A stretch of DNA of 64,000 nucleotides. It comes from Winogradskya humida (GTDB lineage: Bacteria > Actinomycetota > Actinomycetes > Mycobacteriales > Micromonosporaceae). Made by a program: the position numbers and the translations under genes. This document shows, piece by piece, positions 42,918 to 52,094 of this stretch. Each line of letters starts with the position of its first letter. The stretch's first letter is position 1. The notes beneath the pieces were generated by a model. That model saw nothing but the letters and a program-made list of their open reading frames with translations. It had not been told where the DNA came from and searched no databases. The stretch is taken from NCBI RefSeq assembly GCF_016862215.1, contig NZ_BOMN01000087.1, positions 62,001-126,000 on the forward strand, given 5' to 3'.

Positions 42918-42931
42918 GGCAAACGGTTTCC
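42918..42931. promoter_or_regulatory. Second LacI-type operator overlapping the transcription start
   Basis: GGCAAACGGTTTCC contains the AAAC-G-GTTT dyad typical of LacI-family operators. It lies directly downstream of the -10 box, where bound repressor would block initiation. Confidence 0.5.
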
Positions 42932-43015
42932 AAAGTGTTTCCGATCGTTTTCTTCCTGCTCTGCCGTGTGCGCGGCCTGACGGACGCGCCCCGTGGACAA
43001 TCGAGAGGCCAGCTC

Positions 43016-44884
43016 GTGAGCCTTCGCACCACGCCAAGCCCCGCCGGACCGGTCGCACCCCGCCGAACCGCCCGGCTGACCCCGCTGCCGTCCCCGGCCG
43101 CCCGCCTCGCCCCCGGCTCCTTCCTCGGCGCCTGGCAGCAGCTCAACGCCGACGCGACCATCGGGCACTGCGTCGACAACCTGGAGACCAGCGGCGTGCT
43201 CGCCAACTTCCGGCGGCTCGTCGAAGGCGGCCCGCAGGGCGCTTTCCAAGGCTTCTGGTTCGCCGACTCCGACCTGTACAAAACACTCGAAGCCGTCGGC
43301 TGGGAGATCGGCCGCAGCGGCACCGACCGCTGGGCGCAGCTGCTGGACGACGTGGCCGGCCTGCTCGAACGGGTGCAGGAGCCGGACGGCTACCTCAACA
43401 CGTACGTGCAGGGAACGCCGGGCGAGCAGCGGTTCGCCCGCCCGGACTACACCCACGAGCTGTACTGCGCCGGTCACCTCGTGCAGGCGGCCGTGGCTCT
43501 GCACCGCGGCAGCGGCGACGAGCGTTTCCTGACCGTCGCCCGCCGCATCGCCGACCTGGTCGTCCGGGAGTTCGGCGAGGACGGCCGGGCGCTGATCGAC
43601 GGGCACCCCGAGGTGGAGACGGCCCTGGTCGAGCTCTACCGCGAGACCGGTGACCAGGCCTACCTGCGGGCGGCGGAGCTGCAGATCGAGCGGCGTGGCC
43701 ACGGGCTGCTCGGCCCGGGCCACTTCGGCGCCGTCTACTTCCAGGACCACGCGCCGGTGCGCGAGGCGACCGAGGCCGCCGGGCACTCGGTGCGCCAGCT
43801 CTACCTGGCCGCCGGGGTCACCGATCTGTACCTGGAGAACGGCGACGAGGCGCTGCTGGTCGCGCAGGAGAAGCTCTGGGAGAGCGCCTTCGGCACGAAG
43901 ATGTACGTGATCGGCGGGCACGGTTCCCGGCACCGCGACGAGGCGTACGGCGACCCGTACGAACTTCCGCCGGACCGCGCCTACGCCGAGACCTGCGCCT
44001 CCATCGCCGCGCTGCAATGGAGCTGGCGGCTGCTGCTGGCCACGGGGAAGCCCCGCTACGCCGAGGAGATGGAACGCGCCCTGGTCAACGCGATCGCCGC
44101 GTCGACGTCGGAGACCGGCACCGCGTTCTTCTACTCCAATCCGCTGCAGCTGCGCACCGGCCACGACGGTTCGAGCGAGGATTCGCCCAGCGAGCGGCTG
44201 CCCTGGTACCGCTGCGCGTGCTGCCCGCCCAACCTGGCCCGGCTGCTCGCCTCCGTGCACGCGTACGCCGCGACCGGCGACGACACCGGCCTGCAGCTGC
44301 ACCTGATCACCGCGGGCGAGTTCAGCGCCCCGGGGCTGACCGCGAGGGTCGAGACCGGTTATCCGTACGACGGCGACGTCCTGATCACGGCCCACGGCAC
44401 CGGCGAGCTGTCCGTACGCGTCCCGAGCTGGGCCGCCGACGCCGCGGTGGAGGTGACCGGCGGGCAGATCCTCGCCGGGGCCACGCCCGGCGGCTACCTG
44501 CGCGTGGCCTGCGCGGGCGACACCACCGTCCGGCTGGCCCTGCCGATGACCCCGCGCCTGGTCCGCGCCGACGAACGGGTCGACGCCGTCCGCGGCTGCG
44601 TGGCCGTGCTGCGCGGCCCGGTCGTCTACTGCGTCGAGCAGGCCGACCTGCCCGGCGGCGTACTCGTCGAGCAGTTGCGCCTGGACCCGTCCGCGGCCGT
44701 CACCGAGGAAGGCACCCGGTTGCGGCTGTCGGGCTTCGCCCGCAAGGACGACCCGGACCTCTATCCCGCCCACGAACCGGCGCCCGCCGCCGGGGACGAG
44801 TCCATCACCTTCACCGCGATTCCCTACCACTCCTGGGCGAACCGGGGGCCGGGCGCCATGCGCGTCTGGCTGCCGCTCGCCTGA
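43016..44884 (+). CDS. Glycoside hydrolase family 127 beta-L-arabinofuranosidase
   Basis: This 622-residue enzyme has an alpha/alpha-toroid part with PGSFLGAWQQLNADATIGHCVDNLETSG, EPDGYLNTYVQ and GGHGSRHRDEAYGDPYELP, and the zinc/cysteine motif WYRCACCPPNLARLLASV, whose CCxPN cluster carries the nucleophilic Cys of GH127. The C-terminal part is a beta-sandwich. The family removes beta-L-arabinofuranose from glycoproteins or oligosaccharides. The GTG at 43016 has GAGAGG upstream; the longer frame to the left has no family homology. There is no signal peptide, so it acts on imported sugar. Confidence 0.9.
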   Translation: MSLRTTPSPAGPVAPRRTARLTPLPSPAARLAPGSFLGAWQQLNADATIGHCVDNLETSGVLANFRRLVEGGPQGAFQGFWFADSDLYKTLEAVGWEIGRSGTDRWAQLLDDVAGLLERVQEPDGYLNTYVQGTPGEQRFARPDYTHELYCAGHLVQAAVALHRGSGDERFLTVARRIADLVVREFGEDGRALIDGHPEVETALVELYRETGDQAYLRAAELQIERRGHGLLGPGHFGAVYFQDHAPVREATEAAGHSVRQLYLAAGVTDLYLENGDEALLVAQEKLWESAFGTKMYVIGGHGSRHRDEAYGDPYELPPDRAYAETCASIAALQWSWRLLLATGKPRYAEEMERALVNAIAASTSETGTAFFYSNPLQLRTGHDGSSEDSPSERLPWYRCACCPPNLARLLASVHAYAATGDDTGLQLHLITAGEFSAPGLTARVETGYPYDGDVLITAHGTGELSVRVPSWAADAAVEVTGGQILAGATPGGYLRVACAGDTTVRLALPMTPRLVRADERVDAVRGCVAVLRGPVVYCVEQADLPGGVLVEQLRLDPSAAVTEEGTRLRLSGFARKDDPDLYPAHEPAPAAGDESITFTAIPYHSWANRGPGAMRVWLPLA

Positions 44885-44913
44885 CCGCTCACATCGCAGA
44901 AAGCGACTCCACC

Positions 44914-46200
44914 ATGGTCAGGAGTAACTCCCGGCTCGCGGCGGCCTTCGCCGCCACGGCCGCCCTCACCCTCGTCCTCTCCGGCTGCGGCGGCAGCGAC
45001 GAGAAGACCTCGAGCGCCACCGACAAGCCGACCGGCACCGCGACGCTGTGGGCGCGGGACAACGAGAAGGCCTTCATCAACCTGCTCGCCGAGCAGTACA
45101 ACAAGACCCATGACGGCAAGGTCCAGGTCACCATCGTCCCGTCCGCGAACTTCGTGCAGAAGTTCGGTACGGCCGCCGCGCAGGGCTCCGGCCCCGACAT
45201 CGCCTCGATCGACCTGGTCTACCTGCCGTACTTCGCCTCCAAGGGCGTACTCGACGATCTCAGTCCGGTCCTCGACTCACTGTCCTGGAAGGACGGACTG
45301 AGCCCGGCGCACAAGAAGCTCGCGATCTACGACGGCAAGACGTACGCCCTGCCGTTCACCGCCGAGGCCTCGGTGACGTTCTACAACAAGGACCTTTTCA
45401 AGAAGGCGGGCCTGGATCCGGCGAAGCCGCCGGCGAACTACGACGAGATGCTCGCCGACGCCCGCGCGATCCGTAAGCTCGGCGGCGACTACTACGGCTT
45501 CACCATGGCCGGGCAGTGCGGTGGCTGCAACGTCTTCGAGTTCGCGCCGCACGTGTGGGCCAGCGGCGGCAACGTGCTTTCCGACGACGGCAAGACCGCC
45601 CAGCTCGACAGCCCCGAGGTCACCGACGCGTTGACGTTCTACCGGCAGATGCAGACCGAGGGCCTGATGCCCCCGACGGCGAAGACCGACAACGGCACCG
45701 TCCAGTCAACCGCCTTCCAGAGCGGCAAGGTCGGCATGGTCAACCTCGGCGCGTTCTTCGTGGGAAACCTGGTGAAGGACAAGAAGATCGACTTCGGGGT
45801 GACGCCGATCGTCGGCAAGACGGGCGGCACGGCATCGTTCGCCGGCGGCGACGAGATCGCGGTCACCAAGACTGCCAAGAACAAATCTGTCGCGTACGAC
45901 TTCGTCAAGTGGTCGACCAGCGAAGAAGCGCAGACGATCCTCGCGAACAACGCGATCGTCCCCGTCCGGACCGACCTCATCGACAAGATCTACGCGCCGC
46001 TCGACCCGCGCTACAAGGCGCTCGGCGACGCCATGTCGACCGGCCAGACGCCGTACAGCGTGGTCGAGAACGCCATCATCAACGACAACAACGGTTCCTG
46101 GGCCACCATGATCAACCAGGCCGTCTTCGGCACCGGCGACATCACGAGCATCCAGGCCACCGCGCAGAAGGCCGCCCAGGCCATCATCGACAAGGGCTGA
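44914..46200 (+). CDS. Sugar ABC transporter solute-binding lipoprotein
   Basis: This 428-residue lipoprotein has a signal ending in the lipobox LVLSGCGG and an extracellular binding protein of cluster B (NVFEFAPHVWASGGNVLSDDGK, FVKWSTSEEAQTIL). It begins 29 bases after the GH127 stop. It delivers an oligosaccharide, probably arabinose-containing, to the two permeases downstream. Confidence 0.93.
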   Translation: MVRSNSRLAAAFAATAALTLVLSGCGGSDEKTSSATDKPTGTATLWARDNEKAFINLLAEQYNKTHDGKVQVTIVPSANFVQKFGTAAAQGSGPDIASIDLVYLPYFASKGVLDDLSPVLDSLSWKDGLSPAHKKLAIYDGKTYALPFTAEASVTFYNKDLFKKAGLDPAKPPANYDEMLADARAIRKLGGDYYGFTMAGQCGGCNVFEFAPHVWASGGNVLSDDGKTAQLDSPEVTDALTFYRQMQTEGLMPPTAKTDNGTVQSTAFQSGKVGMVNLGAFFVGNLVKDKKIDFGVTPIVGKTGGTASFAGGDEIAVTKTAKNKSVAYDFVKWSTSEEAQTILANNAIVPVRTDLIDKIYAPLDPRYKALGDAMSTGQTPYSVVENAIINDNNGSWATMINQAVFGTGDITSIQATAQKAAQAIIDKG

Positions 46201-46263
46201 GCTCCCCGGAGCCCGCCGCGGCCACCCCGTGGCGGGCCCGACTCTCCCGGGAGGGGAGGACAC

Positions 46264-47214
46264 ATGACGGACACCACCAGCCGGACGGCGTCGCGGGCGT
46301 CGCGGGCGGCCGCACCGAAGCCCGTACGCGGTCCCTGGCTCACCAACCGGCGGCGACGGCTGCTGACGGGCCTGGCCCTCGTGACGCCGGCCCTCGCCGT
46401 CGTCACCGTCTTCTTCATCGTGCCGCTGATCATGACGTTCTGGATGTCGCTGCACGACTGGCCGCTGCTCGGCGAGCACCGCTTCATCGGCCTGGACAAC
46501 TACCGCCGGGCGTTCCAGGACAGCGAGTGGCTGCACGCCATCCGCTTCACCCTCGAATACACCCTGATCATCACGCCTGTACTGCTGATCGTCGCCCTCG
46601 CCCTCGCGTTCCTCGTGCACCGTGGTGGCCGGGCGGCGAGGGTGTTCCAGTCGGTGTTCTTCCTGCCGGTGGTCATCGGCTTCGCCGCCGCGGCGTACCT
46701 GTGGCTCTATCTCGCCCAGCCGGGCCTCGGCCCGCTGTCGGACCTCGCCGCGAAGCTGGGTATCGCCGGCCGCGACACCAACTGGTTCGCCACCGCGACC
46801 AGCGGCCTGCTGCTGGTCTGCCTGATGGTGGTCTGGAAGGTCGCCGGCATGCAGATGGTCCTGCTGCTGTCAGGCCTGCAGTCGATCCCCGTCGAGGTCA
46901 ACGAGGCCGCGCTGATCGACGGCGCGGGCCCGTGGAAGACGTTCCGCTACGTCACCGTGCCGCTGCTGCGCCCCACCCTCGCGCTGGTGCTGGTCTTCTC
47001 GGTGGCGGGCTCCCTGCTCGCGTTCGACCAGTTCTACATCATGACCTCGGGCGGGCCGTCCAACGGCACCATCACCGCCGTCTACCAGATCTACCGCACC
47101 TCCTTCATCAACTTCGAGCTCGGCTACGGCGCCGCGCTGTCCGCCATGCTGATGGTGGTCCTGGCGGCAGTCAGCGCGCTGCAGATGCTCCTGCTGCGGA
47201 AGACGGACAACTGA
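46264..47214 (+). CDS. Sugar ABC transporter permease (MalF/UgpA type)
   Basis: This 316-residue permease has about six helices and the EAA loop (VEVNEAALIDGAGPWKTFRYVTVPLLRP). The conserved SLLAFDQFYIMTSGGPSNGTITAVYQIYRTSF segment follows. GGGAGGGGAGGA lies just before the ATG. Its stop overlaps the start of the second permease (TGATG), so the pair is coupled. Confidence 0.92.
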   Translation: MTDTTSRTASRASRAAAPKPVRGPWLTNRRRRLLTGLALVTPALAVVTVFFIVPLIMTFWMSLHDWPLLGEHRFIGLDNYRRAFQDSEWLHAIRFTLEYTLIITPVLLIVALALAFLVHRGGRAARVFQSVFFLPVVIGFAAAAYLWLYLAQPGLGPLSDLAAKLGIAGRDTNWFATATSGLLLVCLMVVWKVAGMQMVLLLSGLQSIPVEVNEAALIDGAGPWKTFRYVTVPLLRPTLALVLVFSVAGSLLAFDQFYIMTSGGPSNGTITAVYQIYRTSFINFELGYGAALSAMLMVVLAAVSALQMLLLRKTDN

Positions 47215-48068
47215 TGGACACCCTCACCGACGTACGCCGCAGCCTGCCCCGCGCCGCCTGGTGGGCCGCCTGCCTCTGCGTCTCGGTCCTCGTGCTCTAC
47301 CCGCTCTACGTCATGCTGTCGCAGTCACTGAAGAGTGGCGCCGAAGCGGCCGAGAACCCTCCGACGATGTACCCCCACCAGCTCTCCGTCGACAACTACA
47401 AGGCATTGCAGGACACCGGCCAGTACGGCATCTGGCAGCACGTCGGCAACAGCCTCGCCGTAGCGGGCGGCGCCACCCTGCTCACCGTCGCCCTGGCCAC
47501 CCTCGCCGGTTACGGCTTCGCGAAACTACGCTTCCGCGGCAGCGGCGTGCTCTTCTTCATCATCCTGGCCACGTTCATGATCCCGTTCCAGGCGATCATC
47601 ACGCCGCTCTTCTCGATCCTGCACGGCCTCGGCCTGAGCAACACCCTGCTCGGCCTCACCCTGGTCTACACCACGTTCCAGCTGCCGTTCGGCATCTTCC
47701 TCATGCGCAACAGCTTCGCCTCGCTCCCCGCCGGCATCGAGGAAGCGGCCTTCATCGACGGCTGCGGCTTCTTCGGCGCAATGACCCGGGTCCTGCTGCC
47801 CGTCGCCGTCCCGGGCCTGATCAGCACCGCCCTGTTCACGTTCTTCACCTGCTGGAACGAATTCTTCGCCGCGCTCATCCTGATCACCGACGAATCCAAG
47901 TTCACCCTGCCGGTAACCCTGACCGTCCTCGCCTCCAACCAGCTCGGCACCCTCAACTGGGGCATCATGCAGGCCGGCGTCGCGGTCACCGCGATCCCCT
48001 GCATCGTGCTCTACCTGCTCCTCCAGCGCTACTACGTCGCCGGCCTGGTCGCGGGCTCCGTCAAGTGA
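47214..48068 (+). CDS. Sugar ABC transporter permease (MalG/UgpE type)
   Basis: This 284-residue permease has six helices and the EAA loop (GIEEAAFIDGCGFFGAMTRVLLPVAVPGL). MIPFQAIITPLFSILHGLGL is a typical conserved stretch. The start ATG lies one base inside the previous stop. No ATPase subunit is encoded here; such systems in actinomycetes commonly share a global MsiK ATPase. Confidence 0.92.
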   Translation: MDTLTDVRRSLPRAAWWAACLCVSVLVLYPLYVMLSQSLKSGAEAAENPPTMYPHQLSVDNYKALQDTGQYGIWQHVGNSLAVAGGATLLTVALATLAGYGFAKLRFRGSGVLFFIILATFMIPFQAIITPLFSILHGLGLSNTLLGLTLVYTTFQLPFGIFLMRNSFASLPAGIEEAAFIDGCGFFGAMTRVLLPVAVPGLISTALFTFFTCWNEFFAALILITDESKFTLPVTLTVLASNQLGTLNWGIMQAGVAVTAIPCIVLYLLLQRYYVAGLVAGSVK

Positions 48069-48137
48069 CCTTCCCGCGCCACCAATCAACACCGGTGTTC
48101 GGTGCAACTCTGCGGGTTTGCTGTCGATCGTGTGGGT

Positions 48138-50396
48138 ATGGCAGATCTGCGAGCGGGCTCCTCCCGGCTGCTGACGGCATCCGTGTGGGGGGCGGGTGCG
48201 GTGCTCGCGGTGATCGTGGTGCAGATGGTGACCGGGTGGGGCACCGATCACCAGATACGGGTGCTCAATGACCTGGCGTATGTGCCGGTCACCCTGCTGA
48301 CCGCGGCGCTGGGGCTCCGGCTGATCACCAAAGGCGGCCTGCACCGGCGGGAGCGCCGTGCCTGGGTCCTGCTGGAGGTGGCGTTCCTCGGGCAGGTTGT
48401 GGCGCATGTGGCGTCGCTGATCCGGGACTTCCAGCCCGGGTCGCCCCCGTATCCGAACGTCTCCGACTACCTGTATCTGGCGGCGATCCCGTTCGTGGTC
48501 GCCGGGCTGTTGCTGCTCCCGGCCGCGCGGCGGGACCGCGGCGATCGGCTCAAGCTGCTGATCGACTCGCTCATCATCGTGGCCGGTGCCTGTATGGCGC
48601 TGTGGTACCTGGAGATCGGCCCGATGCTGCAGTATCCGGGTGCGGACCCGGCGGTGATCGCGTTCTCCACCGCGGTGCCGGTCCTCGACCTGCTGCTGGT
48701 CTTCGCGCTCATCATCCTGCTGCTGCGCCGTCCGGAGGCGGGTGCCGCGGTGAGCCTGCTGAGCGGCTCCATGGCGTTGAAGGTGGTCGCCGACAGCACG
48801 TACACCGTGGCGTACATCCAGTTCGGTATCTCTTACCGGCCGGGCAGCTGGCCCTTCCTGCTGTGGGCGGCGGGATCCTTCCTCACGCTGCTCGCCGTCC
48901 ATCGCCGGCTGTGCCAGGACGGCTTGACGCAGGCCCGGCGCCGGGGTCGCAAGCGGCTCGGCTGGCTGCCGTACGGTGCGATCGTCCTGGCGTACGGACT
49001 GATCGCCTTTGTCGCCCGGCACCAGGCCCTGTATCCGCTCGGCGGGATGATCTTCGGCGGGGTCGCGATCACGTCCCTGGTGATCGCCCGGCAGCTGTTC
49101 GCCCAGCGGGAGAACCGCCGGCTCGCCGTCACCGACCCCCTCACGGGGCTGTCCAACCGTGCCCTCATCGCCGAGCGGCTCACCGAGCTGGTCCGGCAGC
49201 CGATGCGCGAGGGCCGCCACGGTGCCGTCCTGCTGATCGATCTGGACCGGTTCAAGCCGATCAACGACACGTACGGCCACGAGGCCGGGGACGCCGTGCT
49301 CAAGGCGGTCGCGGTGGCGCTTCGCGCGGTGATCCGGTCCGGTGACACCGCCGGGCGGCTGGGCGGTGACGAGTTCGCCGTCGTGCTCCCGGGGCTGCCG
49401 AGCCGGGCCGCCGCCGAGGGCATCGCGCAGCGGCTGGTCGACGCGCTGCGTACCCCGGTGATCTTCGGTGAGGCGGTTCTCGGCGTCGAGGCGAGCATCG
49501 GCGTCGCCTTCCGGGACGAGACCACGGCCGATATCGAGCAGCTGCTCGCGCACGCGGACGCCGCCATGTACGCGGTGAAGCGTTCCGGCCGTGGCCGCTA
49601 CGGCGTCTACACGCCCGAGCTGGACATTCGCGTACGCGACGCCGAGATGCGGCGCGCCGTGGAGAACGACGAGTTCGTTGTCCATTTCCAGCCCGTGGTC
49701 CGGCTGACCGGCGACGGCGGGGGCATGACCGTCGAGGCGCTGGTGCGCTGGAACCACCCGGCCCGCGGGTTGCTGATGCCGGGTGCCTTCATCGAGCTGG
49801 CCGAGGAGACCGGCGCGGTGGTCGCTATCGGGGAGTGGGTGCTGCGCGAGGCATGCCGGCAGGCCGCCGGCTGGCAGACGGTGAATCTGAGCGTCAACCT
49901 CTCCGCGCGCCAGGTGACCCGGACCGGGCTGGTCGAGACGATCCGCGACATCCTGGCCGAGACCGGGTTCCCCGCCGACCGCTTGGTGCTGGAGCTGACC
50001 GAGAGCGTCATCCTGCACCCCGACGAGGCGACCGTGGCACGGCTGGAGGCGTTGCGCGCCATGGGCATCGGCATCTCGGTCGACGATTTCGGCACCGGTT
50101 ACTCGGCGCTGAGCTATCTGCGTACCCTCCCGGTCAGTGTCCTGAAGATCGACCGTTCGTTCATCACGGGCATCGACACCGACCCCGACACGTACGCCGT
50201 GGCCGAGGCACTGGTCCGGCTCGCCAAGGCGTACCGCCTGCAGGTGGTGGCCGAGGGGATCGAGACCGCTGAACAGGCCCGCTGCGTGACCGAGATGGGC
50301 TGCGACTACGGCCAGGGCTACCACTTCGCCCGCCCGATGCCCGGCCCCGCCCTGGCCGGGCTACTCACCGCGCGGCTCAGCCCAGAGCGCTCCTGA
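48138..50396 (+). CDS. Membrane GGDEF-EAL cyclic-di-GMP turnover protein
   Basis: This 752-residue protein has about eight membrane helices in residues 1-320, then a GGDEF domain with intact GGDEF (409-413) and an RxxD inhibitory site (RSGD, 400-403) five residues upstream. The EAL domain follows (VEALVRW, SVNLSARQV, LELTESV, VDDFGTGYSAL, LKIDRSF, VAEGIET, QGYHFARP). All metal and Glu/Asp residues look intact, so both synthesis and hydrolysis of c-di-GMP are possible. The start ATG at 48138 follows a GTGTGGGT element. The stop lies inside a 15-bp tandem repeat. Confidence 0.9.
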   Translation: MADLRAGSSRLLTASVWGAGAVLAVIVVQMVTGWGTDHQIRVLNDLAYVPVTLLTAALGLRLITKGGLHRRERRAWVLLEVAFLGQVVAHVASLIRDFQPGSPPYPNVSDYLYLAAIPFVVAGLLLLPAARRDRGDRLKLLIDSLIIVAGACMALWYLEIGPMLQYPGADPAVIAFSTAVPVLDLLLVFALIILLLRRPEAGAAVSLLSGSMALKVVADSTYTVAYIQFGISYRPGSWPFLLWAAGSFLTLLAVHRRLCQDGLTQARRRGRKRLGWLPYGAIVLAYGLIAFVARHQALYPLGGMIFGGVAITSLVIARQLFAQRENRRLAVTDPLTGLSNRALIAERLTELVRQPMREGRHGAVLLIDLDRFKPINDTYGHEAGDAVLKAVAVALRAVIRSGDTAGRLGGDEFAVVLPGLPSRAAAEGIAQRLVDALRTPVIFGEAVLGVEASIGVAFRDETTADIEQLLAHADAAMYAVKRSGRGRYGVYTPELDIRVRDAEMRRAVENDEFVVHFQPVVRLTGDGGGMTVEALVRWNHPARGLLMPGAFIELAEETGAVVAIGEWVLREACRQAAGWQTVNLSVNLSARQVTRTGLVETIRDILAETGFPADRLVLELTESVILHPDEATVARLEALRAMGIGISVDDFGTGYSALSYLRTLPVSVLKIDRSFITGIDTDPDTYAVAEALVRLAKAYRLQVVAEGIETAEQARCVTEMGCDYGQGYHFARPMPGPALAGLLTARLSPERS

Positions 50397-50505
50397 CCAG
50401 AGCGCTCCTGACCAGAGCGCTCCTGACCAGAGCGCTCCTGACCAGCGCCGCGATGGTTGCCGCGCCGTCGGAGGTGAGTTCCGTCAGCGCGTATGTCGGG
50501 CTCAT
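50377..50505 (-). CDS. 42-residue ORF with fourfold ALVRS repeat, coupled to the C5N operon
   Basis: The ATG at 50503-50505 overlaps the stop of the acyl-CoA ligase (ATGA). The product begins MSPTYALTELTSDGAATIAA and continues with the pentapeptide LVRSA four times, ending LG. It has no recognised family. It overlaps the convergent GGDEF-EAL gene by 20 bases. Tight coupling suggests it is translated; the repeat may be recent slippage. It could be a small structural or regulatory peptide, or meaningless read-out. Confidence 0.4.
   Translation of the reverse strand: MSPTYALTELTSDGAATIAALVRSALVRSALVRSALVRSALG
50386..50445. repeat. Four perfect tandem copies of a 15-bp repeat
   Basis: The unit AGCGCTCCTGACCAG is repeated four times without a mismatch. 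The first copy supplies the TGA stop of the GGDEF-EAL gene on the plus strand. On the minus strand it encodes four ALVRS pentapeptides at the end of a small ORF. In-frame length (15 bp) is compatible with coding. Confidence 0.95.
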
Positions 50506-52094
50506 TCGCCCACGCTGATGGCTGGTACGCGGGTTGTGCTTCTCGATTCCTGATCGGCTGCGTATCGGGCCGTCAGCTCGCGTTTGAGGACCTTTCCGCT
50601 CGGGCCCAGCGGGAAGGAGTCGACGAACTCGACCCGGCGCGGGTATTTGTGACCGGCCAGGCGTTCCCGGCTCCAGGCCACGATCTCCTCGCCGAGCCCG
50701 GTGGTCCCGCCGCTGCCGGGGGCGGGGCGCACCACGGCGCACACCTCCTCACCGTGGCGGGGGTGCGGGACGCCGATCACGCTGACCTGGGCGATGGCCG
50801 GGTGCCGTGCCAGCACCTCCTCGACCTCGCGCGGGTAGACGTTGTAGCCGTTCCGGATGACCAGGTCCTTCTTGCGGTCCACCAGGGTGAGGCAGCCGTC
50901 CGGGCCGAGGTGGCCCAGGTCGCCGGTGCGGAACCAGCCGTCCACCAGCACCGCGGCCGTGGCCTCGGGGCGCCCGAGATAGCCTGCCATCACGTTGTGG
51001 CCGCGGACGATGATCTCGCCGATCTCGCCGGGGGCCAGCGGCTCGATGCGGCCCTCGACGTCCGCCGCGGCCACCGCGACCTCCACACCCCACACCGGCC
51101 AGCCGACAGTGCCCGGGCGGCGGGGGAGCCCCGGCTGGTTGTAGGCGACCACGGGGGACGTCTCGGTCAGGCCGTACCCCTCGTAGACCGGGCAGCCGAA
51201 CACCTCCTCGATCTCCTCCAGGACCCGCACCGGCAGCGCGGAACCACCGGAGTAGGCGCGCTCGATCCGGGGCCGGTCCGTGCCGCCGCGCGCCCGGACG
51301 GCGTCGAGCAGGGCCAGGTACATCGTCGGGACGCCCATGAACACCACGGGCCCGTGCCGGACCATCAGGTCGAGGGTCTCGCCGGCGTCGAAGGACGGCA
51401 TGAGAACCATGGTCGCGCCCGCCCGGAAGCACACCCCCATGCCGCAGATCTGGCCGAACGTGTGGAACAACGGCAGCGCCAGCAGCAGCACGTCGCCGGT
51501 GGTGAGATCGAACGGCGAGATCATCGTGACGCCGATGTTCATGACGAGGTTGGCGTGGGTGAGCACCGCGCCCTTGGACCGTCCGGTGGTCCCCGAGGTG
51601 TAGAGCACGACCGCGGCGTCCGCCGGTTCGCGGGGAAGGTAGCCGCTCACGGGCTCCGCGGCCTCGGCGAGGACGTCCAACCTGCCGGCGTGCTCGTCAT
51701 CCCCGGCGAGCACTGTCAGCACCGGGATGCCCGCGACCTCGGCCGCTTTGCTGCCCGCGGCGAGGTGGGCGCCGGAGCACACCAGCAGCCGGGCTTGGGA
51801 GTCCTCGAGAACGTACGCGATCTCCTCGGCCTTCAGCAGCGCGTGCACCGGCACCACGACCGCACCGGCCGCCAGGGCGCCGAAGTACGCCATCGCGAAG
51901 TGCGGGGTGTTGGACAGCAGCAACGCCACCCGGTCCCCGGGGAGCACGCCCCGGCCGGTCAGCACCGTGGCGTACTGCCTTGCCTGGCGCCACAGGTGGT
52001 CGTAGGACCAGGTCTGCCCGCCGAAGACGATCGCCGGGCGGTGCGGGTGCAGGGCCGCCGGGCCGGCGAGCACGGCGGCCAGCGACAGCGACAT
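50502..52094 (-). CDS. Acyl-CoA ligase (AMP-forming), likely 5-aminolevulinate:CoA ligase for C5N
   Basis: This 530-residue adenylate-forming enzyme has YTSGTTGRSKGAVLTH as the P-loop, YEGYGLTETSPV as motif A5, GWFRTGDLGHLGPDGCLTLVDRKKDLVIRNGYNVYPREVEE as the hinge and A8 region, and PSGKVLKREL with the catalytic Lys at the end. The start lies one base inside the ALAS stop (TGATG). In C5N biosynthesis an acyl-CoA ligase activates 5-aminolevulinate so that the ALA synthase can cyclise it. The assignment among the two ligases here is by operon position and is inference. Confidence 0.78.
   Translation of the reverse strand: MSLSLAAVLAGPAALHPHRPAIVFGGQTWSYDHLWRQARQYATVLTGRGVLPGDRVALLLSNTPHFAMAYFGALAAGAVVVPVHALLKAEEIAYVLEDSQARLLVCSGAHLAAGSKAAEVAGIPVLTVLAGDDEHAGRLDVLAEAAEPVSGYLPREPADAAVVLYTSGTTGRSKGAVLTHANLVMNIGVTMISPFDLTTGDVLLLALPLFHTFGQICGMGVCFRAGATMVLMPSFDAGETLDLMVRHGPVVFMGVPTMYLALLDAVRARGGTDRPRIERAYSGGSALPVRVLEEIEEVFGCPVYEGYGLTETSPVVAYNQPGLPRRPGTVGWPVWGVEVAVAAADVEGRIEPLAPGEIGEIIVRGHNVMAGYLGRPEATAAVLVDGWFRTGDLGHLGPDGCLTLVDRKKDLVIRNGYNVYPREVEEVLARHPAIAQVSVIGVPHPRHGEEVCAVVRPAPGSGGTTGLGEEIVAWSRERLAGHKYPRRVEFVDSFPLGPSGKVLKRELTARYAADQESRSTTRVPAISVGE

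Noticed and set aside
47526..50324. Very long open frame on the minus strand across the permease and GGDEF-EAL genes
   Set aside because: It is antisense to genes with clear domains and its product is repetitive Arg/Gln/His-rich sequence, the usual artefact of high-G+C codon bias.
50386..50445. 15-bp array considered as CRISPR or attachment site
   Set aside because: No spacers, in frame with coding sequence and no integrase nearby.
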